Below, one piece after another: positions 26,815-40,484 of a stretch of 64,000 bases of DNA; position 1 is the first letter of the stretch, and the number at the start of each line of letters is the position of its first letter. The translations under genes and the position numbers were made by a program. The DNA is from Chaetorhynchus papuensis. Lineage: Eukaryota > Chordata > Aves > Passeriformes > Rhipiduridae. The notes beneath the pieces were generated by a model. It made no database searches and was not told the DNA's origin. It saw only the letters and a list, made by a program, of their open reading frames with translations. Location of the stretch: positions 62,001-126,000 of the forward strand of contig VWYX01000215.1 in NCBI GenBank assembly GCA_013396525.1, written 5' to 3'.

Positions 26815-26942
26815 CTTGTTTGACAACTGAGGAGCAGCATCTCCCTGTTATTAATTAAAACTTGTAGCAACACCAGAAAGGCTTTTGCTCGAATAAAAGT
26901 TGAAGGACTTTCAAGTAGACGAGTAACTGTAGTCACAAAATC
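26815..26942 (-). CDS. ULK4: ULK4 exon w8 (128 nt)
   Basis: Forty-two full codons, DFVTTVTRLLESPSTFIRAK, then AFLVLLQVLINNREMLLLSC, followed by two bases of an Arg codon completed in w9. Human, from memory, has DFVSTIIRLLDSPSTCIRAK at this place. The acceptor is tttacacccag and the donor is ACAAG|GTAAGCTG. Entry phase 0 agrees with w7. Confidence 0.96.
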
Positions 26943-29163
26943 CTGGGTGTAAATAAACAGAAATATGTTAAGGTTACTCTCACTGTATCGTAAGACTGTA
27001 TGCACTTCAAATTTGATCATTTTCATGTGACTCATATGAAAAAAAAAATCCATAGAACATCAGCAAATAAATTCTGTCCAAGACTGGCCCAGTGTAATGC
27101 TGCTTTGAACATCTTCACAAGTGGCAGAGTAACAAGTAAACACTGTCTAACGTACTATGTCCAAAATGGTATGAAATTAACTACAAAAGATGATAAAACT
27201 TAAATTTTTAAATGGCTTACCTTAAGGATAAACATGGGATATTTTAATATATTTATTTTAAAAGGAAGCTGATCTATTTTCAGAATACATATGTAGTTAA
27301 GCACAAATATGATTAAATTTTTTACCTATTCATTTCCTTATATGCACAAATATTAAAAACTACACCTTAGTTGGACACAATCTACATCAGGCTCCAAATT
27401 ATACACGAGATAAATAGATGATAAAATTGTTTCTACCTTCTTTGACTGTTCTTATCTAAACTAATTTTATTTTGAGCTCAGAAAGTGAAAAACATCTTTT
27501 CAAGGAAGAAACAAAATTAGGACTTGCAAAGAAAGAAAAAGGATAAACAAAATCAGAAAGAAAAACTGAGCCATAATTTACAAACTGTGTCAGCTGGCTC
27601 TAGCAAGAATTAGACTGAGCACAAATGGCTTCATCAACAGAACCTGCCTTCGGACAGTTGAGCTGCATTCTCAAGGGGGTGACACTACAGGATAGATGAG
27701 TAGTGTAAGCATGTTGTGTACAAAGTTAAAAATCCTGCTGTGTGATTTAACACACATATTATTGTTGTTCAAATTCCTCATTTGCTGACAGAGTAACTGC
27801 AAATCAACACTGACTATAATATATTAGGGACATCCTTTGCAACATTTAACTACACATCTTCACGGAGAATGGAAAAAGAGCAGGAGTGTAAGAGCTGGCC
27901 AAGAAACCATCAGATTTTATTCTGATACCATTTTAACCCTGTCTTCAAAAGCAGTCATCAGACAGTAACTACAGAAATCCCAGAAAAACAAACTGTTATT
28001 AGTTATTCTAGAACTGTTTTGCTGTATTTCAACAATATATTTCATGAACAGAAGGGTTCCTCAATCTTGGGATGTAAAAATGTAAAGTTTACTGCTTTAA
28101 ACACTTCAACAGCTCACAGAGCATGACTTGTAGCTCCTCCAGTATGAAATTGCGGCAGTAAACTTCTTAAATTACAAACAACAAAATGCAAAGGTTGAAT
28201 TTTAATTAAGTGTGGTTTGGTTTTTCAAGGGTTTTTTTTTGTATTTTGTATTTTTTTGGTATTTTTTTGTAAAGTTACTCAAAACAACAACAACAACAAA
28301 GTTTTTATGTTCAGAAATCCCATAAAACCTCACACATAGTCGAAGAGTATATATATATATAATGCAACACTGACTGTGCTAACATGAATGGACTTGGTAA
28401 ACCATGCACAGAGACACCATGACAAAGACACATGCAACTACAACCCGTTGGAAATTGCATTGTAGTTTGAGGACTACAAAACAGCAACAATTTATCCAAA
28501 GAAAATCTCAAGGATATCTTTGCAGACCTGCAGGACTTAGTATATCAGAAAAGCCAAAAATCACTCAAATACTGCCAAATACATTATTTACAATTTCACT
28601 GTTATATTGTTCCTCCCTCCCCTGCAAATGTTTGATGTATCCATGGAGACTCTGCAGGGTAAGGACACTCTTTCCATTTCAAGTGAACACACTGCAACAA
28701 GATTATGACTTTATATTGGATACACTGAGTAATACTGCAAAGCAAGTTTAAAACAGAAGAAATTATGTTTTTGAATTGGCTGCACAAGAGGAAAACACCT
28801 ACACCACTATCTCACTATACAAGAACCGAAATTACAATAGCAAACATTTGTTGCATTGTTATTTTCACATTGTATTTGTTGCACTGTATTTTCAAACTCC
28901 CTTTCTATGCTTTGCAAATGCCTCCATATTATAAGTTTAGAGTACAAAGATTTTGTTAAAGATACTTTTATTTTTTTATTAATTCATACTGATAATGACA
29001 AAATCATCATCTACAGGGGTAGCTACTATTTCACATTCAGGTGAAAGACAGAGAATTGAAAACAGCTACTGAAATATGAGGGCAACGCTTATAATGTATT
29101 TACAATGCAGTTGTGACAATATATTGCTGTAAGTATTTGAATAATTTTACTTATGAATAGTTG

Positions 29164-29183
29164 AAAAAAAAAAAAAAAAAAAA
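29164..29183. repeat. Poly(A) run, 20 A
   Basis: Twenty uninterrupted A residues, followed by CAAATAAAAACC. CR1 elements do not end in poly(A), so this is either simple low-complexity DNA or the tail of a retrocopy. I see no gene-like sequence upstream of it. Confidence 0.95.
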
Positions 29184-30061
29184 CAAATAAAAACCACCCT
29201 GTCCCATTATCTGATCTCTGGAAGAACCCAACTGCATTCAAAAAGCTGTGACTGATTTTCACTCATTCAAAGGTGCACCTTGACAGTCAGATGAAAGTAA
29301 TTAGCAGTGGGATTTTTTAAATCTATTGCTATATTGTGTCAAAGATTCTTGATTTTGATTTCTTTTTCCATGCTTTATTTTAAAAACATCATTTCAATTA
29401 TTTTAGTTTCCAAAACAAGAAACTAAAATGGAAAATCTTTGTATCAGAGAGGGACAAAACCCAGTTCCTTTTGGCTATTGTAGTTCTCTGGAATTTTGTG
29501 TTAGTGTTGATGATCACAGAACTGCATTTCTGGCTTTGTTTCATAACTGGTTTTTATTGCTGTTCTTGAAGAGAGAAAAAAACAAGGGCAGTCCTAAGTC
29601 TTACAAGCTAAGGGTGTTTCCAGATAACATATACAAAGCTAAATTATCTCCATCTTGAATTTATATCTTTAAGTATCTTTTAATATGCTGTTTGCACCTG
29701 AATTAAATAGATAGCCACTTCTTTGGCACTACCTTCTGTGTGACACGGAGGTCCTTCTGCCTCAACCAGAGCTACAAGAGAATTCTACAGAACACAAAAT
29801 AATCTGTAGGCCAACACTGCTCACTTTTCCCTTCTCACTTTCCCTTCTTCTTCATTAAGGTGGACTTGTGCATCATGAGCATGAAGTATTTAAAATTGCA
29901 TGGACTATTAAATTCAATTTTCAGCTCTAAAATAATATCACTCTGTGTAATGTGATAGCACCTGGCAGTTCAATACAGAAGCATGTTTGTATTTTTAGAT
30001 TCTATTCAAGAAAAATAGGAATTTAGTTTCAGCTTCCAAAATCCTACCATCTAATTTCCAG

Positions 30062-30188
30062 ATCACAGAACATTCTGAGTTGGAAGGGATCATCAAGTCC
30101 AACTCTTAAGTGAATGGCTCACACGGGGATTGAAGCAACAACTTTGGTGTTATGACCACCAGGCTCTAACCAACTGAGCTAATCTCAT
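30062..30188 (-). mobile_element. tRNA-Ile-derived SINE with CR1-like 3' tail
   Basis: On the minus strand the element begins GATTAGCTCAGTTGGTTAGA, a tRNA A-box region, continues through a GGT..ATAACACCAA anticodon-arm-like stretch to TTGCTTCAATCCCCG, a degraded B box, and then joins TTGGACTTGATGATCCCTTC, the standard CR1 3' end. This head and tail structure matches the songbird SINE I recall as TguSINE1, which is mobilised by CR1. The T-arm departs from GGTTCGA, so it is probably no longer transcribed. It is not a functional tRNA gene. Confidence 0.85.
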
Positions 30189-31718
30189 TCAAACAAGAAA
30201 AAAAAAACCAACCAGCCCACAGTCTATGAAATTTAACTTTGTCTGAGCTGTAATGCAGGTACAGTTACCAAATGTGGACACATGCAGTAGAACCAGACCT
30301 ACTTTATCAGTTTTAACAGTACAATATTTTTTACTTGCAGCTTTGGGTACTATTACCACTTCTATCATTAGTTTGACATACGCTATTAAAGGAATGTCGA
30401 TATTTGTCTGTATTTCAATTTTCTAATCTGCAAAATTTGATTAGAATTGTTCATAACAACTGCAGTATCAGAAAGGGAATTCTTTCTGTCATTGTCCATA
30501 AGAAATTCAGTGTCAGTATGGGAGTCCTTTCAGCAATGTAAGTCCTACATAAACAAGGAATTCTTCACAGAAAACATCATGTTGTAGCCATAGGCTTGTT
30601 ACACATGGCATTCTTTTGCTGAATGTTCAAGTGAATAATTTTTGATCATTCTTCTCTGACTATACCATCAGCTCACAGTAATGTGCACTATTAGTGCAGC
30701 GTTACAGGACAATTTGCCACCTGTTAGTGCTGTTCTGGGATCTGGAAAGCTTAAGGCCAGCTGACATCCATTCGCAAAAACACACTGGCAATTCTGATAT
30801 GGTACACAAATGAATTTTTGGAAGAGAATGAGTGATTTCAGGCCACATGGGTGGGATTATTTTTTAATTTAAATATAATTGTTAAAACGATATGTAGGGA
30901 AATAAAACTCTCTCAACTAATGCCCAACAGATTATTATAGTCAAGATGATTGTCAGGTTACAACATACATTACAACAGAGTATCTGATGAAAACAAGAGC
31001 TAGAGTTCCTATTTTCTTTGTGATTTTCATCCTTTCCAAACAGAGGGAGAATATTACTTTCATTTATGAACTATGCAGATATACTGCCAAAAAACCCCCA
31101 CTTTTTCTCTAAATACAAAATAATTTGGGGATCAAAATAGAAAGCTTTTAATCACTTCTACCAAAAATTATATTAGATATAAATCAAAACCAGTAGTTTT
31201 ATTCAGTGACACTAAAAAGAAAAACCTAAGGTATTAAAATGCTAATTTCGGCAAGATACTTCACTTACACATCGGCCTAAGGTCCTTTAAGGAGAGCATA
31301 AAGTATAGCTTCAGATTTAATTAGGACACTCCTTATTTTCTCTTTTAAATGTCTAAAAGAGCTATGTCAAATAGCTGTTCTTACTCATTCCTTACTGATT
31401 TTCCTTAGGGCCCATTATCAATTATGGTCAGCCTAGGGTATTCTGGATTGATTGAATCCTAGCTGCAGGAACAATTTATACACCCATTAGTACCATTTCT
31501 CAAAGATCCATGAGAGAGAAAGAAAAATCATACACCATATAATTTAGATCTTAAGCAAACAGAAATATAAAAGAAACACATTCCTCATTTCCTGCCATTC
31601 AGATATGCAAATGTTACTGAGAAGCATTTTGAAAACCCAAACCCACCAGCAGCGTCAACTTTAACTTTTCCTTTTGTGAAATTCCATGCCAGTGAATAAT
31701 ATTAATCTGAACTCAAAC

Positions 31719-31901
31719 CTTTTCTTGAATTAGCCTCTGTAGATGAATCCCACACGACAACATTGCTGAAAACATCGTGAGCATGTACTGCTGAATTTTG
31801 CATATTCCATTTGCCAAGGAATTTAGTACAGCTGTTAATCCCACTTTTTCAATGACACTCTGGAAAGCATTAGGTGAAGAACGAGTAATTCTGCATAAAG
31901 C
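31719..31901 (-). CDS. ULK4: ULK4 exon w7 (183 nt, frame-neutral, weak donor)
   Basis: Sixty-one codons, phase 0 at both ends: ALCRITRSSPNAFQSVIEK, then GLTAVLNSLANGICKIQQY, then MLSCGIHLQRLIQEK. It matches human ULK4 in the same order. The acceptor is ttcacttttgtag. The donor is AAG|GTTTGAGT, which departs from the GTAAGT consensus at positions +3 and +4, so skipping is conceivable and would keep the frame. Confidence 0.95.
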
Positions 31902-34900
31902 CTACAAAAGTGAAAAAAATGTAATGGGACTGTTATCTCAAGAAAAATAATAGAAAACAAAAGCACATGGTGAGTTTTTCAACAGTTTAGGAATATAAGC
32001 AATTCATACAGATTCATTCATAAGACAAATATTAGAGGGAAAGACCACTTATTTTTAGAGACCTGGAATTCTTCTAAATATATATTGCTATACACTCTGG
32101 GCAGGTAAAATTCAAGTATTTCATACACCAACATCCACATCAAAAGTCACATTACTCTTTTCCTCTAGAGAACAATAAAGATGGAGCATCACTGTCCATG
32201 CTTGAGTCTTTTGTCGAGCATAGAATATAAGCAGCATCAGATAACCCTGTACCAGAAAGGAGTACAGGGAGAGAAAATACAGACATGGCATATGCCACAG
32301 AAATTATGGGCACCCATAAAGGTGGGCATCTTCTCTTTCCCTGCTCATGGACAATAATGTAACATGCAGTAGTTCAATGTCTACAGCCTATCTTTAGCTC
32401 TACATAACTACTTCAGACGTAGGTACTTATTAAGAAACAGTGGCTAGTATAATAAACATGCAAACTATTCTCCAAATGGTTGATTTGCAAGTAGCAGTGA
32501 TTAAAACCATTTTAATAGAAAATGCAGATACTGACCGTGCTCTAGTGAAGTAAGCACAAACCTGTTCAGTGTCTACTAACTTAGCTATTTCCTAGCAAAC
32601 ATTACCAAACAACCTTCAGGGTGGCTTCATCTCCAAATCAACACAGCTTTTCCTTTTGATACCTGTGAAAACGCAACTTTCAAGATACTACAACTGCTTT
32701 TGTTCTCTCCAGATAAAGAAAATAAGACTCTTTAAATATTAAACATTTCTTTTTCTTTGGCTTGAATATACTGTTAGCATAGCAAAACAGCTTATGTCAA
32801 ATATTGGATACACATGAAAATCTGAATTGATTTTCAGGAACAACTTTGAAGGTGACTCCCTTCTGTGAAATGTAGGTAATATTTACGATTTCTTTGTTCT
32901 CTTCAGACCAGCTATATTTAGAAATTGTTTACTTGGTGTGCACTCAACAGTAAGGTCTCATTTAAGAGAAAGTATAGTCAATTACACAGAATACTATCAC
33001 CAGAGAAAAGTTTTCCATGCAAGAAGCCCAGAAACTGTCCAGTTCACCAGTGCCCTTAGAAACATTACTCAAAACAAACTAGAAGAGAAAAGAAGAAAAA
33101 AAAAAAAAGGCATAAAAGACGGTAAATCTGGAACTTGACAGACATTTTATTGATGCTTTTCATCTACTCTGCTCCTGTTCTTCCTTGTCCTTTATGGTCC
33201 AGGAACCATATCGATTGCAGCCTTTTACTTTTCTTCTTTTATTATTTTTCCCCCCTCTTTTAAAACACAGACACTCAATCTCAGTTTCTTAGTACAGCAT
33301 GCTCTATTTCTCCCAGGGTACAATCCAGCCCTTCACCTCAATTCAGAGTTTTCAAAATGAGTGTGCAGGAGGTATGTGCATTCACTAAAAACATCCTTGA
33401 AGGTCATACTACCAATGAACTGCTGGGACCCAGGGACATGCGGTGCCAAAGCAACACGGAGCTAACTTGTGTGCTAACGTGGTGTGTGCAGACCTTCCAC
33501 TGCCTTAGAACTCTGCTACAGACACCTTGCTGAAAAAGGGTGACCATAGTCACAGGCCACCAGATGACTTCCAGGCAAATCTCATAGAAAAGACATGGCT
33601 GTCTTCTAGGATCATACTGCAGCTTTGGTGGCAGCAGAAAAGCTCCAGCCCACCAACAGCCAAGGGGAGAAGCTTTAAATCCTCATTAGTCTGTACATCA
33701 CAGAACACTCTGCTGTTTGAATGAGCCTAACACTTCAGCAGCAAAGCAGTAGAACTCAAATGGCAGATAGAGGACAAAGCATTCTAAATCACTTCAGTAG
33801 ATCCAGTGTCTAGAGAGAACAGATGGAGATAAGTCAAAAAGTGTTGGAGCAGGAATTAGAAATGGATGATGAAAGAGGTAAGAGTAGAGGTCTTACCATC
33901 ACCTCTAGGCAGGAACATGGAATGTTCTTAGTGAGAGTAAGGTTTCAGCAGAGCCTCTCCTGGAATTGGCTTCTCCATCCCTGCTCTCTGCACAGCCTTA
34001 ATCAGCACCTTTTCTCTCAGCAGCTCCAACCTCTGTCTCATGATTCCTATTGGTCACTTTCAGCTTGAGATACCCCAAGATTCTATGATCATATCTGCCC
34101 TATCCTTCTAGTTTTACAGGCCACATGTGACTGGGTAACATTCACCCTTCCATGTCTCTTTCAAGTTTGAGAATAAATGCACTAAAGCATCTGCAATACA
34201 CAAGTCTCTGAAACAAACTATTCAATACCAATTACTTAAGAAAAGAGCAAAAGAAACTAAATCCCCAAAAAGACTGTGTTGAGCTTCCCAAATTAGTTTC
34301 CATTTAACTGGCTTATGTTTTGTTACTTCACTTCCAGCAGAAACAGTCATCTCTTAGAAACAAAATTTTAATTTTTTTTTTTTTAATTAAAAAACTTTCA
34401 GTATACTGGAAAGAAAATATTCTTCCTGCTGCTGAGCTTGTCAGAATATCACTTTGACATCTTAAAGATTTTTTTTTCTGAGTCTAGCAAAATGATAAAA
34501 AGACAGCTTTCCTACAGGCAAAATCTGTGATATTTACCTGAGGCATGTTAGACTCCAAAGTGAGAAAAAAATACTGAGACACAGTCCCCGTTTGCCACCT
34601 TTGACAGGCAGGACAAGGCAAAGTGTCATTTCTTGACTCTAGGGACTGAAGACAGAGAAGCTTCTTGATATATTTTTATTATTGATTGAAATAATCATAA
34701 GTAAAATTCCATAGCCACTTACTGTTGATACACTTTGCAGGCAGACTGCTAACTCTAAGTAAAGATATGACAGATATATTTCTTAACAGAAATGTATTTT
34801 TATATTTGAATATAGATGTCAGTTAAGAAGAAATTCTTCAGGATTCATTCAAACAAGGCAGGAATGACTGCATAATAAAACGAAATAGGACACTGATGAT

Positions 34901-37579
34901 GTTAATTTATGTGGTCATGCAGGATAAAAATGCCTACATATCTGTAGCAACAATTTAATGAATGTAGAAATCATTCAGTACACTATAGCTGGAGAATACA
35001 TTAGTATTTTATTTTTTAAATTAGCATGCCACTAAAATCTCCATAAACTTCAGCTGGGAAAAGATCTGCCTGCACTAGATTTCAATATCAGTTGATTGTT
35101 ATCAAATGAAGTTAAGATTATATATCCAAATGCTGCAGCAGTATTAATACATAACCACGATTTGTATCAGGCATTGAGCAATAAATTTACCTACTTGTTA
35201 CTTTAGTGTTTCACTACAAAGCAGCAAAAGGATTAAAGTACCACCTTAGTACATCCTACTTTAGAAACTTCCTTGTTCAATGCAGTTCATATAAACACTA
35301 TGACGAAGTGGTTCACCTGAACCTTACAGCCTTGGGAGGATCCAGTGATCTGGGTTCTCAAAAGAGGCAGAGGATACAGAGGGACAAACAACAACCCACT
35401 CTTCTCATAATCCCTAGACACTCATCCAAGGACAAAGTGTGCAAACCTTTGGCATTGATGACAGTAACCTCTGAGCCCACTGCTATAGAAAGCCATAATG
35501 AATCTACACTGATGACAAGTTTATTCTTGACAATCAGAAGTATAATTTCTGCATATTACTAAGCAGAAAAAAAAGCTCTTGCCCACCTCAAGCATACTGT
35601 ATTTTCCAAGAAGAAACTGAGTTTTCAGGAGGGGAAAAGAAAAAAAAAACAAGAAAAAAGCCCACTGACACTTCCCCTGGTGATCTTTCTTAGCTCGGTG
35701 TCTGAATGCAATGGAGACAGACAGTTTCTCCAGGACATGCTGCTCACTGTGGTACACAAGACAGGCATAACTGGCCAACTGGCCCCTGCAAGCGGAGCAG
35801 GCCCTGGAAGTCAGCTGTAGGCATCAAGGGAGTGGTAAATGACAAAGCAAAGTTCTCCACACGGATAGCACAGAAACAAGAGGGAAATTTCATCATGAGT
35901 TGAAAGAGGTAAAAAACCATAAAATAGTATGATCTAGTAGCAAACAAATAACAACTGCCCAGCCTAATGATTGCCTAGAACAGAAAGCACATGATACAAA
36001 ACAACCCTTATAGCAAAAGAAGTGATAGGAGAGAGGATCGAGCAGGCTACTTCGAAAACTCAGTAAGTAAAGGAAATCATAACTCTTACCTCCAGTCTTT
36101 TCCCATATATGCAGTTGTGATGTAAGCATAAAACTCAGATCAAATGGGTAAAATCACAAAAAGACCCCCTCTGACAAAGCAGCCTAATAGCCAGACTGAC
36201 ACATATACTTTATACATTAGACACAGATCATTGGCTACCCATGAAAGTCCTAAGACTGTTTTTTTGCCAAGAATTTCAGATGCTACAGAGCAAAGGTTTC
36301 TGTAACACTTTTTTACTAAATAGGTTTCCTGTTCTAAAATGTCAAGACATTTTCCCAATATTCGAACAGTTTATATTGCAGGCAAGACTCTGCCACAAAT
36401 ACACACTGAGGTAAATAATCAATAAAAAGATATATTTTTTAAAACTATAAATTTATTATACCATTTACCTCTTCAGCCACATTTCAAATAAATTTTTATT
36501 TCTCTCTCTTTTATTACCTCTGTGCTATATATGTCTATGTGCATATTGCTGCAGCAGCAACACTACCATTTTCCACTTAGAAAGCAACAAATAACTCATT
36601 TGTGAGCCTGAACTCTACTCAGAAAATCAGCATCCACTTATCACACTTAATTTAAAATAAGCCAACATATTTTTCCATTCTGAAATATTACCTGTATTGG
36701 TGGATAATGCTTTTGTTTTTTCAACAAGAATCATAGAAAAGTTTGGGTTGGAAAGGACCATAAAGGTCATATAGTTCCTACTCTCCTGCTATGGGCAGAG
36801 ACAGCTTCCACTAGACCAGTTTACTTAGAGCTCCGTCCAACCTGGCCTTGAACACTGCCAGGAAATGGGGCAGCCACAACTTTTCTGGGCAACCTGTGCC
36901 AGTGCCTCACCACCCTCACTATGAAGAATTTTTTTCCAATATCTAATCTAAACCTGTTTTCTTTCAGTTTGAATCCATTCCCCTTTGTCCTGTCACTACA
37001 TGCTCTTGTAAAAAGTCCAAGAGCTATGGTTAAACTCCCAGTCCTGTTAATTATTTTCTACCTCATAAATCTTCTTGTTCCAAACCTTCTGCTTGCATGT
37101 CATCACACTGTTTGTCTTGTTATCATTCGATACTGCCTTAAAAATTCAGGGTAAAGACTAGGCCCTGACAATTTTATAGAAGGTAACATGATGAATTCAA
37201 CTAAGTCTTCTAAACAAGTCTTTGATAAAGAGAATAAACAGTTCTCATTTGAAACGTCATACAGAAAGAGAAATTTCAATTTTGCAAGAATTTAATAGAT
37301 TCTTCGAAAGGTTAAACTTTTCAAACATAACTCATTATTACCAGCATAAGGAAATATATGTGCTGGAAAATGACGAATCACAAAAACTACTCATAATCAC
37401 TGAACTGTAATAAATGCACTTTAAAATTTCAGAAATTTTTCAAATATATTTTAATGTAGTCTGAAATACAAAAACACAAACATACAGCAAACATGTTCAA
37501 ATATATTTCAGTTTCAATTCAGAATGTTTTTCAGACGAAACACCAAAGCAGTACACTACCACGAAAGGAAATTCCTTAC
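31902..37579 (-). other. ULK4: ULK4 intron w6-w7 (5.7 kb)
   Basis: AT-rich intron with an antisense CR1 at about 36729-37045. The stretch 33800-34100 contains several short open frames but no family I recognise. Confidence 0.85.
36729..37045 (-). repeat. CR1 LINE 3' end (antisense to window)
   Basis: Plus-strand text AATCATAGAAAAGTTTGGGT, TTGGAAAGGACCATAAAGGTC is the reverse complement of a CR1 3' end. It is followed by the reverse complements of the CCTGGCAGTGTTCAAGG-like and AGGACAAAGGGGAATGG-like blocks. It is 5'-truncated. The 3' boundary is at about 36729, next to a T-rich target. Confidence 0.88.
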
Positions 37580-37741
37580 CGAAACAGCCGTTACCCTCAA
37601 AGAATCTCCTGTAGAATGTGTGAAAAGGTACCACAGGACAGGTCCAATTTCTCCGGTAATAAATCCTTGTGCATGGCATGAGCGAGTAGTACAAACATTT
37701 TCAATTATCTTTGCTGCTAAGTGGTTCACTACCCGCTCTTC
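37580..37741 (-). CDS. ULK4: ULK4 exon w6 (162 nt, frame-neutral)
   Basis: Fifty-four codons, phase 0 at both ends. It starts EERVVNHLAAKIIENVCTT, contains GFITGEIGPVLWYLF and ends DSLRVTAVS. It matches the human segment with the same order of motifs. The acceptor is ccttcctatag and the donor is TCG|GTAAGGAA. The region is a run of amphipathic helices expected of ARM/HEAT repeats. Confidence 0.95.
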
Positions 37742-40484
37742 CTATAGGAAGGACAGGAAAGGAAAACTCATTTGCAAATGTTTCTCATTTCTTTGTAAAC
37801 TACCACCTATGTGCACATTTTATTCAGTGTATATTGTCTTGGTGTGGTTTCTTCATTCTTTTTGATACTCGCAAAAGTAATTTTTCAAGAAACCTCACCT
37901 GGTGACAAAGTTATGTTTACAGTTCCTACTTACCCCCACTTTTTCTTCTACTGCAAAGACAATTTAATACAAGTATAATTTAACACAAAACCTCTCAGCT
38001 CCAAATAATCACCCCAAATTAAATGCAGTCATTGAAAAAAAAAGCTTTTGTTATGTTAGAGGTATTCCATGATTAGTGCTTTATAAATGAATGAATTTGT
38101 GTCAACACTCATCACTAAAACCTGCTTCGAAGAGCACAGTTATGAGATACACAGTTATACAAGGGGAAAAAAATTACATTAAACTCTCTTTATTCAGAAG
38201 AGTCATCAAATCTGAGGATACAGAAAAAGACTTCTTGCAAATTAAGTTATTTCATAACTCCCTTCTTTTTTCCTGAAACAGACAATCCTGATCAATGCTT
38301 AAGATAAATTATTAGGCCCCATTCACTACAAGAAGTCCTAAATTTCCATATGGGATTCCGAATCCTTCATATTTTTAGTACTAACCAAATAATTTTCACT
38401 TAAAATCAGAGTCTTCAACAGAACTGGAAGATACACTGCTGTTGTTATTTTGTCTGTCCATTGCCTCACCTCACCTCATCTCAGTCTTAAACTACAAAAA
38501 AAGTAAAGTCTTTCAACAATGTCTTAAAAAGCATCTCAAATTCAACAAGAATGAATTTTAATATGATTTTTATCATTCAATTTGTCCTTATAGTCTGGCT
38601 TTGCAAATAATTTATCACAATATCTAATAGATTTCTTTCTTAAACTAATCTCTATATTAGCCTACTAAGCTTCGGATTTCTGACATTTATCTTTACAATT
38701 GGAGCCACCAACAACTGTGAACAATGATAATGAAACCTTTCAGAAAGTAGTACAAAAGCCTTGCAGAAGGGGAGAACTTATACTTCATTAAAAATATATT
38801 CAATATCCACTTTTCCTTCTACTGACTTAGTAATTCTAAAACACAGATTTTAGATGTAGAAATATTTGGAAACTCTAGTATAAGGCCGTCAAAAAAAAAA
38901 AAAGAGGCTGTATTCATCATTTTCATGGTAATTCTTCCTGTTGACGCAAAGAACTGCAGCTCTACTCAAAATGTTTAACAGAAATATAAAATCAATCTAA
39001 ACTGGTTACACTGTTATAAAAAACTCCACTGGTAGGTGGTCTTCCTTCTTATTTGCAGCCATAAAACCAAAGAGCATTTAGGCTTCTATCTTTTTGCAGT
39101 TTTGATTACTGCAAAATATTGCATTATTTTGACCTATTAAAGACCTAAATACACAAATACTCATACATGTTTACTAAAATTAGAATTCCAAAAACTTTTT
39201 ATAAATAATTTTCAGTTTTAATCTTTTTCATTGAATTATACTTCTGCATTTCAGTCTTTTTTTTTGGGGGGAAGGGGGGTTCAGTTAGGTTAAAAATACA
39301 TGGATTTATCAAATTGACTACGTGCATTTAACAATAGAATCCGTAACTGAAATGTAATAGTCAAGTTAAGTCTCTCTTGTATGAAGATATGCCAACTGGG
39401 ACTGTACTCCTAATTTAAGCAGGCATAAATACTTAATAAATGAACTATAATCCCATTAATTAATCATAATCAAAGCAATATACAGTGGATAATAGCTGTT
39501 AGTAATGTTAACAAATTTCCAGATGCAATTACAGACATTCTTTTCAAAATTTGGTCCCAAAGATGTGCATTATTTCCTCTCAGCCACTGATGAGTTATGC
39601 CCTGTTCCAGACTGTCCTGCTACTTTGACTAGAAAATGGTCATGTATTATCACTGTGCTCTAAAAACTCAGTGATGCTGCCGAGGTAATTCTATTTGCTG
39701 CCACCCGAGACCTTCCATTTCAGCGCCTCTGGTATCTGTTCCTGAGCACTATCTAAGCAACAAGCCTTTTGTACCATTTTCTGCTTAATTAGCTGTCTGC
39801 AAGGGAAGCCTGATCTAAACTAATATTTGGCCTCTAGACTAAAGGGGTCATCTGGTGATGTTACCAGGACATAAGCTATTTTAGTGAACAGAAATGGATC
39901 TTCAAGACATGAGTAAAGCAGTTCCACATATCAGTAACCCTCTGCCCATATCATGAACTTCACGAAATCTAAAACTACGAATAGAACTGTATGAAAAAAG
40001 AACTACATACATTATTTTCATTGGGTTTAGATTTCAACTAGTTTTATAAAGCACACTTAAAGCTCCTAATTTTCAGTCATGCTGAACACTTGCAGACATA
40101 TCTGCTTCCAGTGAAGTCAGGGATGTTTAGTGAAAAAGAGCTCTCAGTGAAAATGCAAATACCGGAAGGATAAAAAGTTGCCAACTACTGAAAGAAAACT
40201 CATTTTAATCAAGTCTTTCCATTTTAATTGGGGTGTGGGGGGGGGAATGCAAATCAACATAATTAAAAAATCTACTTCCATTTTTTTGAAATAACTGAAT
40301 CTACTAGATATTTGTACTGACTGTTATAAATTTAGGTGCACCAAAAATTTTGGAGGCACTGAGGTTACAGTCACTATGCTAACCAACATACTACCTAAAA
40401 ATAGCACAACTTCATTTTATTGAAGGTGAGGGTAAAATACTTCATGATCTTTTTAAAGTATGTTTACTGATGAAACTAAGTTGC

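Larger units (their letters stand above)
26943..31718 (-). other. ULK4: ULK4 intron w7-w8 (4.8 kb)
   Basis: AT-rich intron with a T-rich low-complexity stretch (about 28228-28272), a short CAA repeat (28284-28300), a TA run (28350-28361), a 20-base poly(A) run (29164-29183) and the tRNA-derived SINE (30062-30188). Nothing else was recognised. Confidence 0.85.

Noticed and set aside
30105..30188. Possible functional tRNA-Ile gene
   Set aside because: The T-arm and anticodon region are degraded and the sequence is joined to a CR1 tail, so it is a SINE.
39267..39280. Two six-G runs as a G-quadruplex
   Set aside because: There are only two runs separated by AA, not four tracts with loops.
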